A stretch of DNA of 64,000 nucleotides. Origin: Leifsonia sp. C5G2. GTDB lineage: Bacteria > Actinomycetota > Actinomycetes > Actinomycetales > Microbacteriaceae. Made by a program: the position numbers and the translations under genes. Below the pieces are notes generated by a model. That model was given only the letters and a program-made list of their open reading frames with translations, was not told where the DNA came from and made no database searches. The first letter of the stretch is position 1, and each line of letters begins with the position of its first letter. Of this stretch, positions 35,388 to 43,971 are shown piece after piece. Where the stretch lies: contig NZ_JABFMV010000006.1 of NCBI RefSeq assembly GCF_013359685.1, positions 1-64,000 on the forward strand, in the 5' to 3' direction.

Positions 35388-36776
35388 ATGGATTACCGTC
35401 AGGTCGGCTTCTGGTTCGACTCGATCGCGGAGCAGGAGGACGGCTTCCGCCCGCGCCCCGGGCTCGACGCCGACACGCAGGCCGACGTCGCCATCGTCGG
35501 CGCCGGGCTGACCGGGCTCTGGACGGCGTACTACCTGCAGGAGCGCGACCCGTCGCTCAAGATCGTGCTGCTCGAGAAGGAGGTCGCCGGTTTCGGCGCC
35601 TCCGGCCGCAACGGCGGCTGGTGCTCCGCGCTGTTCCCCTGGTCGGCGTCCAAGCTGGAGAAGCGGTACGGCTTCGACGCCGCGGTCGCGATGCGCCGCG
35701 CCATGGTGGGAACGGTGGACGAGGTCGGCCTGGTCGCCGAGACCGAAGGCATCGACATCGACTACGCCCGCGGCGGCACCGTCACCTTCGCCCGGACGCG
35801 GCCGCAGCTCGACGCGGCACGCGCCGAGTACGAGGAGTCGGAGCGCTACGGGGTCGACGAGGTCGCCCTGTGGGGCACCGACACCGTGCGGGAGCGCTTC
35901 GGAGCGCCGGACGCGGTGGCGGCGACATTCACGCCCGCGTGCGCGCGCATCCACCCGGCGAAGCTGGTGCGCGGGCTCGCCCGCGTGGTGGAGCGGCGCG
36001 GCGCCACGATCGCGGAGGGCACCGAGGTGCTCTCGTGGCGCGACGGCACGGTCCGCGTGCGGTCGCGCGGCTCCGACCGGCTGGTGCGGGCGGGCATCGT
36101 CGTCAACGCGACGGAGGGCTACGGCTCGCAGCTGCCGCAGGTCGGCCGCCGCATCCTGCCGCTCTACTCGCTGATGATCGCGACCGAGCCGCTGCCGGAA
36201 GCGACCTGGGACCGCATCGGCCTCCAGCACGGGCAGACGTTCACCGACTTCCGCAACCTGATCGTGTACGGGCAGCGGACCGCGGACAACCGGTTCGCGT
36301 TCGGCGGGCGCGGGGCGCGGTACCACCTGGGGAGCGCCATCCACCCCTCCTACGATCGGTCGCCGCGCGTGCGGCAGCACCTCATCCACACCCTGTTCGA
36401 CCTGTTCCCGGATGCGGCGGGCGCGCGGATCACGCACCACTGGGGCGGACCGCTCGGCGTGCCGCGCGACTGGCACGCGAGCGTCGGGGTCGACCGGCAG
36501 GCGCGAGAGGCGTGGGCGGGCGGCTACGTCGGCGACGGCCTCAGCACCACGAACCTCGCCGGCCGCACGCTCGCCGACCTGATCACGGACGAGCGCACGG
36601 AGCTCACGGCGCTGCCGTGGGTCGGCCACCGCTCCCCGCGCTGGGAGCCGGAGCCGCTGCGCTTCGCCGGCGCGAACGCGGGACTCGTCGCGATGGAGTC
36701 CGCCGACCTGGAGGAGACGGTCACCCGCCGCCCCTCCGTGGTCTCCCGCGTCCTCGCTCCCCTCATCGGCCACTGA
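35388..36776 (+). CDS. FAD-dependent amine/amino-acid oxidoreductase
   Basis: A 462-residue DAO-family flavoprotein with the nucleotide-binding motif 'VAIVGAGLTGLWTAYYLQE' near residue 30 and 'GFGASGRNGGWCSALF', resembling gamma-glutamylputrescine oxidase (PuuB). GAGGAG precedes the ATG. Its place beside the putrescine aminotransferase supports amine oxidation, but no PuuA-type glutamylation gene is in the window, so the true substrate is open. Confidence 0.82.
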   Translation: MDYRQVGFWFDSIAEQEDGFRPRPGLDADTQADVAIVGAGLTGLWTAYYLQERDPSLKIVLLEKEVAGFGASGRNGGWCSALFPWSASKLEKRYGFDAAVAMRRAMVGTVDEVGLVAETEGIDIDYARGGTVTFARTRPQLDAARAEYEESERYGVDEVALWGTDTVRERFGAPDAVAATFTPACARIHPAKLVRGLARVVERRGATIAEGTEVLSWRDGTVRVRSRGSDRLVRAGIVVNATEGYGSQLPQVGRRILPLYSLMIATEPLPEATWDRIGLQHGQTFTDFRNLIVYGQRTADNRFAFGGRGARYHLGSAIHPSYDRSPRVRQHLIHTLFDLFPDAAGARITHHWGGPLGVPRDWHASVGVDRQAREAWAGGYVGDGLSTTNLAGRTLADLITDERTELTALPWVGHRSPRWEPEPLRFAGANAGLVAMESADLEETVTRRPSVVSRVLAPLIGH

Positions 36777-36784
36777 CCCGCCCA

Positions 36785-36849
36785 CCGTCGAGTACACGAA
36801 GACTGCACGGATTCGTGCGTTTTCCGTGCAGTCTTCGTGTACTCGACGG
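36785..36849. terminator. 27-bp perfect inverted repeat (hairpin family C)
   Basis: Positions 36785-36811 and 36823-36849 are exact complements with an 11-base loop, the most stable palindrome in the window. It lies between the convergent FAD oxidoreductase and yceI genes. GTGCAGTCTTCG in the right arm recurs at 30210-30221. Confidence 0.65.
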
Positions 36850-36877
36850 CGGGGAGGCGCCGATGCGAGAGGGAGGG

Positions 36878-37429
36878 TCAGGCCTGGTTCAGCACGGCCT
36901 GCAGCTCGAGGGTGATGGTGACCTCGTCGCCGAGGAGCATGCCGCCGGTCTCGAGCGCGGCGTTGTAGGTGAGGCCGAACTCCTCACGGTTGATCTTGGT
37001 CTTCGCGGTCGCGCCGGCCTTGTAGTTGCCGTACGGGTCCTGGCCGAAGCCGCCGAAGTCGAACTCGAAGGTCACCGGCTTGGTGACGCCCTTGATCGTC
37101 AGGTCGCCGTCGACGAGGAACTCGCCGCCCTCGTGGCGCACACCGGTCGACACGAAGTCGATCGTCGGGTGCTCCTCGGCGAGGAAGAAGTCGCCGGTGC
37201 GGAGGTGCGCGTCGCGGTTCTTGTCCTTGGTGTTGATGGACGCGACGTCGGCCTTGGCGGTGACCTTCGACTCGAGCGGGTTCTCGGCGGTCACGAAGGT
37301 GGCGTCGAAGTTCTCGAACACGCCCTTCACCTTGCTGATCATCAGGTGGCGGATGCTGAAGCCGACCTCACTGTGGGCGGGGTCGATGGTCCAGGTGCCT
37401 GCCTTGTAGCCGGGGATCTCGATGGTCAC
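36878..37429 (-). CDS. YceI-family protein
   Basis: A 183-residue lipocalin-like barrel protein ('WTIDPAHSEVGFSIRHLMISKVKG', here shown in part: 'WTIDPAHSEVGFSIRH'). YceI proteins bind polyisoprenoid or similar lipids. No signal peptide is visible, as is common in actinobacteria, so it is probably cytoplasmic. The GTG at 37429 has AAGGAG 6 bases upstream. Confidence 0.9.
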   Translation of the reverse strand: MTIEIPGYKAGTWTIDPAHSEVGFSIRHLMISKVKGVFENFDATFVTAENPLESKVTAKADVASINTKDKNRDAHLRTGDFFLAEEHPTIDFVSTGVRHEGGEFLVDGDLTIKGVTKPVTFEFDFGGFGQDPYGNYKAGATAKTKINREEFGLTYNAALETGGMLLGDEVTITLELQAVLNQA

Positions 37430-37503
37430 GCTTTTCTCCTTCAAAGAATGTGCTCGCGGTGTGGCCGGTCCACCCGCGTGTCGAATACATGCAAGCGCAT
37501 CGA

Positions 37504-37522
37504 TTCCGGATCTATTCCGGAA
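37504..37522. promoter_or_regulatory. dyad upstream of yceI
   Basis: TTCCGGA-TCTAT-TCCGGAA is a perfect 7+7 dyad in the yceI promoter region, followed by an A8 tract (37527-37534, read as U on the minus strand). It may be a regulator site; the tract may also help end the upstream nagZ-like transcript. Confidence 0.4.
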
Positions 37523-37543
37523 ATCCAAAAAAAAGTTGACGCG

Positions 37544-38728
37544 TCACTCTTTCGGCGCAAGCGAGTGCCGGAGCGACAGCAGCTTCCTGGCCTGCGCATC
37601 GACCTGCGCGACCGGGATGCGGCCGTCGGCGACCGCGGAGGTGACGGCGTCGATCATCGCGTCCGGGTCCGCTCCCGCCCCCTGCACCATGAGCACCATC
37701 GTGTTGCCCGCAGCCACCGCGGCGACGGCATTCGCCCCCGCATCCTGGTACTGCGGCAGGCCGGTGTCCTGCAGCATCCGCAGATCGTCGGTGATCGAGA
37801 CGCCGCGGAAGCCCAGCCTGTCGGTCAGGATGCGGTGCCAGGCCGCCGACAGCGACGCCGGCTGCGCATCCACCCCGCTGTAAACGAGGTGGCCGAACAT
37901 GACCAGGTCGGCGCCCGCGTCGATGCCCGCGCGGAACGAAGGCTCGTCCTGTGCGCCGAACCGGCCGAGGTCGATCGGTGCCGTCGGCACGGTGAGGTGC
38001 GAGTCGGCGTCGGTCTCGCCGTGGCCCGGGAAGTGCTTGAGCGTGCTGAGCACCAGCCCCTTCTGCCCGGCGACAGAGGCGGCCACCCGCTCGGCGGCCG
38101 ACGCCGGGTCGGTGCCGAGCACGCGATCGAAGATGAACGACGACGGGTCGGAGGTGACGTCGGCGACCGTCCCGAAGTTCACCGAGACGCCGACCTGTCT
38201 CAGCAGCTGCGCGCGCTGCGCGAACGCCTGCTTCGTCGCCTCCGCCGGCTGCGACCGCAGCTGCACGGCGCCGGGGCCGCCGTCCCACGGCAGCCGGGTG
38301 ACGTCGCCGCCCTCCTCGTCGATGCCGACGAGAGGCGGCAGCGACGGGTCGGACGCCCGGGTGGCGGCGGTCTCGGCGGCGAGCGCGTCCGGCGTGGCCG
38401 GGATGTTGTCGCCCATCAGGATGATGCCGCCGAGCCCGTACCGGTCGACGAAGCCGCGCAGAGCGGCCGGGTCGGTTCCCGGAGCGTGCAGCATGAAGAG
38501 GCTCGCGACCTTCTGCCGGAGGGTCATGTTGCGCAGCCGCGCATCCACGTACGCGGCGGCGGGGTCGGCGGCCGGCGTGGGCGTCCGCGTGGGCCCGGCC
38601 GACGTCTCCCCCGCTCCCGTCCGCGGCGCCGCCACGCCGCCTCCGGTGCAGCCGGCGACCGCGAGCGCCACGACGGCCGCCGCGGTCAGCGCGAGCGCGC
38701 GCAGCGGACGGGAGGGACGGGAGGGCAT
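37544..38728 (-). CDS. glycoside hydrolase family 3 lipoprotein (NagZ-like)
   Basis: A 394-residue beta-N-acetylhexosaminidase-like protein. A signal with a lipobox ends at the Cys in 'LAVAGCTGGG', so it is a lipoprotein. The family motif 'LSTLKHFPGHGETDADSH' and the nucleophile region 'GVSITDDLRML' are present. It would release GlcNAc from muropeptides at the cell surface. The ATG at 38728 follows the upstream permease stop by 16 bases. Confidence 0.87.
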   Translation of the reverse strand: MPSRPSRPLRALALTAAAVVALAVAGCTGGGVAAPRTGAGETSAGPTRTPTPAADPAAAYVDARLRNMTLRQKVASLFMLHAPGTDPAALRGFVDRYGLGGIILMGDNIPATPDALAAETAATRASDPSLPPLVGIDEEGGDVTRLPWDGGPGAVQLRSQPAEATKQAFAQRAQLLRQVGVSVNFGTVADVTSDPSSFIFDRVLGTDPASAAERVAASVAGQKGLVLSTLKHFPGHGETDADSHLTVPTAPIDLGRFGAQDEPSFRAGIDAGADLVMFGHLVYSGVDAQPASLSAAWHRILTDRLGFRGVSITDDLRMLQDTGLPQYQDAGANAVAAVAAGNTMVLMVQGAGADPDAMIDAVTSAVADGRIPVAQVDAQARKLLSLRHSLAPKE

Positions 38729-38744
38729 CACCCGATCGTAGACC

Positions 38745-39749
38745 TCAGCCCTTGACGGCTCCTCCGAGCCCGGCGCTGCGCAGGAACAGCCCCTGGAACA
38801 CGAGGAACAGCGCGATCGGGATGAGCGTCGAGATCGCCAGCGCCGCCAGGTACACGTCGAGCTGGATCGCGGCCTGCAGCGTGGGCAGCCGCACCGACAA
38901 CGGCTGGATGGCCGGGTCGCGCAGCACGAGCAGCGGCCACAGGTAGTCCTTCCACGCCGCGATGATGGCGAACACGGACACGACCCCGAGGATCGGCTTC
39001 GACATCGGCAGCACGATCGACCAGAACAGGCGGAACGGCCCGGCCCCGTCCGTCCGGGCCGCCTCAAACACCTCGCGCGGCAGGTTGTCGAAGAACCGCT
39101 TCACCAGCACGACGTTGAACGCGCTGGCGCCCGCCGGCAGCCACACCGCCCAGAACGTGTTGATGAGCGTCGTCCCGAGGAGCGGCGGGTTCAGGATGGT
39201 GAGGTACAACGGCACGAGCAGCACCACCGACGGCACGAACAGCGTCGTGAGGATGAGCCCGTAGAGCACCCGACCGTAGGCGGGCCGCAGCACGCTCAGC
39301 GCGTAGCCGGCGGTCGTCGCGACGATCAGCTGCGCCGCCCACGACCCGGCCGCGACCCAGATCGTGTTCACGAACTGCACGTCGATGTGGACGGTCGACC
39401 ACGCCGTGGACAGGTTGGCCCAGTCCACGCCGTGCGGGAACAGCGCCATCGGCGTGCGCAGCGTGTCCTCCGTCGGCGTGATCGCCGACTTGGCGAGCCA
39501 CAGCAGCGGCCCGAGCCCGACGACGACGAGCACGAGCAGCAGCGCGCCGTGGATGACGCGGGTGCTCCAGCGCACCCCGGGTTTCCGGCGGTCGGAGGGC
39601 GACAGGATGCCGCGCTCGCCCTCATCCCGTCGCGGCCTCCTGCGCCGCCGGCCGGGCCGCGTCGGCCGGCCGCCCTCCGCGGCGACGGCAGTGAGCAGCT
39701 CCTGGGTCTCGGGTGCCGCTTCGCGCGGCAGCTCGGTGGAGGTGGTCAA
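38745..39749 (-). CDS. sugar ABC transporter permease (MalG type)
   Basis: A 334-residue permease. A basic N-terminal tail precedes six membrane helices; the EAA loop reads 'EVFEAARTDGAGPFRLFW'. I chose the TTG at 39749, which overlaps the upstream stop (TTGA) and has GGAG 6 bases before it. It is the last gene of the alpha-glucoside operon. It pairs with the MalF-type permease to import an oligosaccharide. Confidence 0.85.
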   Translation of the reverse strand: MTTSTELPREAAPETQELLTAVAAEGGRPTRPGRRRRRPRRDEGERGILSPSDRRKPGVRWSTRVIHGALLLVLVVVGLGPLLWLAKSAITPTEDTLRTPMALFPHGVDWANLSTAWSTVHIDVQFVNTIWVAAGSWAAQLIVATTAGYALSVLRPAYGRVLYGLILTTLFVPSVVLLVPLYLTILNPPLLGTTLINTFWAVWLPAGASAFNVVLVKRFFDNLPREVFEAARTDGAGPFRLFWSIVLPMSKPILGVVSVFAIIAAWKDYLWPLLVLRDPAIQPLSVRLPTLQAAIQLDVYLAALAISTLIPIALFLVFQGLFLRSAGLGGAVKG

Positions 39750-40681
39750 TTCTGGCTCCAGGACTTGGTGAGACGGAAGTACACGAGCGACAGCACGGCG
39801 AGGAACGCCGCCAGCATGAGGCTGAGCGCGGTGGCGGCGCCGTAGTCGCCGCCGAGCGAGTTCTGGAACGCGTACCGGTAGATCAGCAGCAGGATGGTGA
39901 CGGTCGAGTCGACCGGCCCGCCTCCCGTGAACAGGAACGGCTCGAGGAAGACCTGCGCCGTCCCGATGATCTGCAGGATGAGGGTGATGAGCAGCACGCT
40001 GCGCAGCTGCGGCAGCGTGACGTGCCACACCTTCTGCCAGATGCCCGCGCCATCCACCTCGGCCGCGTCGTACAGCTCCGGCGCCACACCGGTGATCGCG
40101 GCCAGGTAGATGATGATCGTGCCGCCGGCCGCCGCCCAGGTCGCCTCGACGACGAGCGACGGCATCGCCTGCACGGCCGACTGGATCCACGGCTGCGGCG
40201 GGATGCCGACCCAGCCGAGGATCGTGTTGAAGACGCCGTCGGGCCGGGCGTCGTAGAAGAACTTCCACAGCAGCACCGCGACGACCGGCGGAACGACGAC
40301 CGGCAGGTACGCGAGAGCGCTGTAGAGGCCCCTCGCCCGCTTCACCTCGCTCATCAGCACGGCGGCGACGAGCGGGATCGGGTAGCCGAGCAGCAGCGCC
40401 AGCAGGGCGAACCAGGCGGTGTTGCCCACGGCCGTCCAGAACAGCGGGTCGTTCACCACCTGCACGAAGTTGTCCCAGCCGACCCAGGTGGGCGCGCTCA
40501 CCAGGTTGGTGTGCTGGAAGCTCATCACCACGCTGCGCACAATGGGCCACCAGGAGAACACCCCGAAGATGACGAGCATGGGCAGCAGGAAGAGCAGGGT
40601 GCTGAGGCCCCCGCCGCGCACCCAGGTGAGAGGTGTGCGACGGGGGCGCGTCAGCGTTCGATCGTGTACGGTCACGGTCAC
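39746..40681 (-). CDS. sugar ABC transporter permease (MalF type)
   Basis: A 311-residue permease with six helices ('LLFLLPMLVIFGVFSWWPIV' first) and EAA loop 'ELYDAAEVDGAGIWQKVWHV'. The GTG at 40681 overlaps the binding-protein stop (GTGA); a second GTG at 40675 is also possible. No ATPase gene is in this operon, so a shared MsiK-type ATPase elsewhere must power it, as is usual in actinobacteria. Confidence 0.86.
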   Translation of the reverse strand: MTVTVHDRTLTRPRRTPLTWVRGGGLSTLLFLLPMLVIFGVFSWWPIVRSVVMSFQHTNLVSAPTWVGWDNFVQVVNDPLFWTAVGNTAWFALLALLLGYPIPLVAAVLMSEVKRARGLYSALAYLPVVVPPVVAVLLWKFFYDARPDGVFNTILGWVGIPPQPWIQSAVQAMPSLVVEATWAAAGGTIIIYLAAITGVAPELYDAAEVDGAGIWQKVWHVTLPQLRSVLLITLILQIIGTAQVFLEPFLFTGGGPVDSTVTILLLIYRYAFQNSLGGDYGAATALSLMLAAFLAVLSLVYFRLTKSWSQN

Positions 40682-42054
40682 TTGTCCGCGTCGACGAGCT
40701 TCTGGATGTCGCTGTCGACCTTGGCGAGCAGCTGGTCGATGTTCGCGTTCTTGTCCGTCAGCACGGCCTGGACGACCGAGTCGAGGGCGCCGTACAGCTC
40801 CTGCGTGTGCTTGTTCGGCTCCGGGACGAGGTTGGCGTCGAAGATCGTGTCGGTGAATGACGCGACGTTCTCCTGCGGCACGTTGATCTCGTCCTTGATC
40901 CACTCCATGTTCTGGTCGTAGGTGGCCTTGTCGAACACGGGGAGGGTGGGGACGCCGACCGGCTGGCCCGACTTCACCAGCACCTTCGCGTCGGCGACGG
41001 CCTGGTCCTTGTTGAGCAGCTTCTGCATGTAGTAGAAGTCGATCCACTTCACCGCGGCCTCCTTCTGGGCCTGCGACGACTTGGGGCTGACGGCCGCGAC
41101 GTTGCCGCCGCCGAGCACCCCGGCCTGCTTGTCGGACGTGTCGACCGGCAGCATCGTCAGCCCGTAGTTCTTCGGGTCGACGGCGTTCTGCTGCACGAGC
41201 GAGGTGAGCACGTCCGAGCCGGACGGGTACATCGCGATCTGGCCCGCACCGAACGCCTGGTTGATGCCGCTCCAGTCGAGCAGGAAGTTGCTGCCGACCG
41301 AGTTGTCCTCCCAGCGCAGGTCGTGCAGCCACTGCAGGGCCTCCTTGGTCACCGGGTTGTCGGTCGTGACCTTCGTCTTGCCGCCCTCGGTGGTCTCCAT
41401 CCGGCCTCCGCGCGAGTACACGGTCGTGGTGAGCTCCCAGCCGCCGGTGTTGCCCTGCGTCATCTGCATGTAGCCCGCGACGCCCGGCACCTTCTCGGAG
41501 ATGGTCTTCGCCGCCTGGCGCACCTCGTCCCAGGTCGTCGGCGGCTTGTCCGGGTCGAGGCCCGCCTTCTGGAAGATCTCGCGGTTGTACGAGAGCCCCA
41601 TCGCGTACGGGCCGTACGGGATCCCGTAGATCTTGTCGCCCGACTTCGCGACCGCGAGCACGTTCTCGTTGAACTTGTCCGCGTAGGGCAGCTTCTTCAC
41701 CTCGGCGGTGATGTCGGCGAGCTGGCCGGCCTGCAGCAGCGACTGGGAGTCGGTGAACGGCACGTTGAAGACGTCCGGGAGGGTGCCGCCCGCGAGCTGG
41801 GTCGCGAACGTGGGACCCGTCCACTGGTACTCCTCGGACTTCACGACGATGTCCGGGTTGGCCTTCTCGAACTCCTTCACCCGGTCGTCGAAGGCCTTGA
41901 ACGCGGCCTTGTCGCTGCCCGGGATGAGGCTCGCGACCGTGATGTGGACCTTGCCGTCGTTCGCGTCTCCGCCGGCGGACGAGCAGCCCGCGAGCAGACC
42001 GACGCCGGCCAGGGTGACCGCGGCGATGCTCACGATCCTTCGTGATGACTTCAT
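40678..42054 (-). CDS. sugar-binding lipoprotein
   Basis: A 458-residue family-1 solute-binding protein. The signal peptide ends in the lipobox 'LLAGCSSAGG' near residue 23. 'IYGIPYGPYAMGLSYNREIF' is the typical ligand-domain block. AAAGG lies 8 bases before the ATG. It captures the oligosaccharide for the two permeases; the neighbouring alpha-glucosidase suggests an alpha-glucoside. Confidence 0.88.
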   Translation of the reverse strand: MKSSRRIVSIAAVTLAGVGLLAGCSSAGGDANDGKVHITVASLIPGSDKAAFKAFDDRVKEFEKANPDIVVKSEEYQWTGPTFATQLAGGTLPDVFNVPFTDSQSLLQAGQLADITAEVKKLPYADKFNENVLAVAKSGDKIYGIPYGPYAMGLSYNREIFQKAGLDPDKPPTTWDEVRQAAKTISEKVPGVAGYMQMTQGNTGGWELTTTVYSRGGRMETTEGGKTKVTTDNPVTKEALQWLHDLRWEDNSVGSNFLLDWSGINQAFGAGQIAMYPSGSDVLTSLVQQNAVDPKNYGLTMLPVDTSDKQAGVLGGGNVAAVSPKSSQAQKEAAVKWIDFYYMQKLLNKDQAVADAKVLVKSGQPVGVPTLPVFDKATYDQNMEWIKDEINVPQENVASFTDTIFDANLVPEPNKHTQELYGALDSVVQAVLTDKNANIDQLLAKVDSDIQKLVDADK

Positions 42055-42093
42055 TGTCTGGACCTTTCGAGTGTGATGCGTGGATGGTGCGAT

Positions 42094-43830
42094 TCAGGTG
42101 GTGAGGTGCCCCGCGGGGTGCTGCGTTCGCAGCCACGCCGTGGAGTCGGGAGGCAGCAGACCGCCCTCGAGCGGGCTGCTGCTGAGGAGGATCGCCTGGT
42201 GCTCCGGCAGGGGCAGCGCGGCGGTGGACAGGTTGGTGACGCTGACGAACGCGGCGCCGCGGGAGAACGCGAGCACGCCGTCCGGCGCGTCGAGCCAGGT
42301 CAGCGGGCCGTCGCCCAGGGCCGGCTCCGCCCGCCGGATGCGCAGCGCCTGGCGGTAGAGCCACAGCATCGACGACGGGTCGCTCTGCTGCGCCTGCACG
42401 GTGAGGGCCGCCCAGCCGGCGGGCTGCGGGAGCCACGGCGGAGCCGTGGCCCCGTCCGGGCTGAAGCCGAAGGGCGGGGTGGTGCCGCGCCACGGCAGCG
42501 GCACGCGGCAGCCGTCGCGGCCTGGGTCGACGCCGCCGGAGCGCTCGTGCATCGGGTCCTCGCGCAGCTCGTCCGGCAGGTCCTCGACCTCGGGCAGGCC
42601 GAGCTCGTCGCCCTGGTAGATGTAGAGCGAGCCGGGCAGAGCGGCGGTCAGCAGGGCCGCCGCCCGCGCACGGCGGCGGCCGAGGTCGAGGTCGGTCGGC
42701 GTCCCCTTGCGCTTGGTCGCGAAGGCGAACGACGTGTCCTCCCGGCCGTAGCGGGTGACCGCCCTCGTCACGTCGTGGTTGGACAGCACCCAGGTGCTCG
42801 GCGCGTGCACCGGCGCGTGGGCGGCGAGCGTCTCGTCGATGGAGGCGCGCAGCTCCTGGGCGTCCCACGGCCGGGCCAGGAAGTCGAAGTTGAACGCTGT
42901 GTGCAGCTCGTCGGGCCGCAGGTAGCGCGCGAAGCGGTCGATCTCCGGCAGCCACAGCTCGCCGACCAGCACACGGGTGCCCGGATAGCCGTCGGCGAGG
43001 GCGCGCCAGCTCCGGTAGATGTCGTGCAGCGCGTCGCGGTCCTGGTTGGGGTGCTCCCCGGGCCCTGGATGCTCGGGCACCTCGGGCAGCGCCGGGTCCT
43101 TGACCAGCAGCGCGGCCGAGTCGATGCGGACGCCCGCGACGCCGCGGTCGAACCAGAACCGCAGGATGTCCTCGTGCTCGCGCCGGACGTCCGGGTGGTT
43201 CCAGTTGAGGTCGGGCTGCTGCGGGCTGAACAGGTGGAGGTACCACTCGCCGGGCGTGCCGTCGGGCTCGGTCGTGCGCGTCCAGGTGTCGCCGGAGAAG
43301 TTCGAGCGCCAGCCGGTCGGCATCCCGCTGCCGTCGTCGCCGCGGCCGGGACGGAACCAGAACCGCTCGCGCGCGGTCGAGCCGGGGCCGGCGGCCAGGG
43401 CCTCCCGGAACCAGGGGTGCCGGTCGGAGACGTGGTTCGGGACGATGTCGACGATGGTCCGGATCCCGAGCGCGAGGGCGTCGGCGATGAGCGCCTCCGC
43501 CTCGGCCAGATCGCCGAAGGCCGGGTGGATGCGGCGGTAGTCGGCCACGTCGTAGCCGCCGTCGGCCAGCGGGCTCTCGTACCAGGGCGTGAACCAGAGC
43601 GCGTCGACGCCCAGGTCGGCGAGGTACGGCAGGTGCTCGCGCACGCCGGAGAGGTCGCCGACGCCGTCGCCGTTCCCGTCGGCGAAGCTGCGCGGGTAGA
43701 TCTGGTAGATCACCGCGCTCCGCCACCACTGAGGGTCCTCCGGCGGGGTGACCGGGGCGGCTTGCGCCGCATCCGCCGCGGGGTCGGCGGCGGAGGCGGC
43801 GCTGTCGCCGGTCATCACGGTGAGGTCCAC
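42094..43830 (-). CDS. GH13 alpha-glucosidase
   Basis: A 578-residue cytoplasmic GH13 enzyme. The four conserved regions are visible: 'DIVPNHVSDRHPWF', 'GVRIDSAALLVKD' (nucleophile Asp), 'VLVGELWLPE' (acid Glu) and 'WVLSNHDVTRAV'. It resembles oligo-1,6-glucosidase/alpha-glucosidase. The GTG at 43830 has AAAGG 6 bases upstream. It would cleave the imported sugar to glucose. Confidence 0.9.
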   Translation of the reverse strand: MDLTVMTGDSAASAADPAADAAQAAPVTPPEDPQWWRSAVIYQIYPRSFADGNGDGVGDLSGVREHLPYLADLGVDALWFTPWYESPLADGGYDVADYRRIHPAFGDLAEAEALIADALALGIRTIVDIVPNHVSDRHPWFREALAAGPGSTARERFWFRPGRGDDGSGMPTGWRSNFSGDTWTRTTEPDGTPGEWYLHLFSPQQPDLNWNHPDVRREHEDILRFWFDRGVAGVRIDSAALLVKDPALPEVPEHPGPGEHPNQDRDALHDIYRSWRALADGYPGTRVLVGELWLPEIDRFARYLRPDELHTAFNFDFLARPWDAQELRASIDETLAAHAPVHAPSTWVLSNHDVTRAVTRYGREDTSFAFATKRKGTPTDLDLGRRRARAAALLTAALPGSLYIYQGDELGLPEVEDLPDELREDPMHERSGGVDPGRDGCRVPLPWRGTTPPFGFSPDGATAPPWLPQPAGWAALTVQAQQSDPSSMLWLYRQALRIRRAEPALGDGPLTWLDAPDGVLAFSRGAAFVSVTNLSTAALPLPEHQAILLSSSPLEGGLLPPDSTAWLRTQHPAGHLTT

Positions 43831-43890
43831 GCTGAGCCTTTCGGTCGTCTGTCGTCGCGACGGACACCGCGGCGCCGTCGTCGTTCACCG

Positions 43891-43919
43891 AAATGTAGCT
43901 AAGGCGACAGATTGACGCA
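43891..43919 (-). promoter_or_regulatory. candidate promoter of the alpha-glucoside operon
   Basis: On the minus strand TTGCGT and TACATT are separated by 17 bases, a good sigma-A fit. The -35 lies within TTCTTGCG, a sequence shared with the LacI-type operators at 45000-45031. Coordinates are read by eye and may be off by a base or two. Confidence 0.45.
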
Positions 43920-43971
43920 AGAACTCAACAAAACGTAATTGGTTTGCGCACATTTGCGTGCGCTTGCAGGT

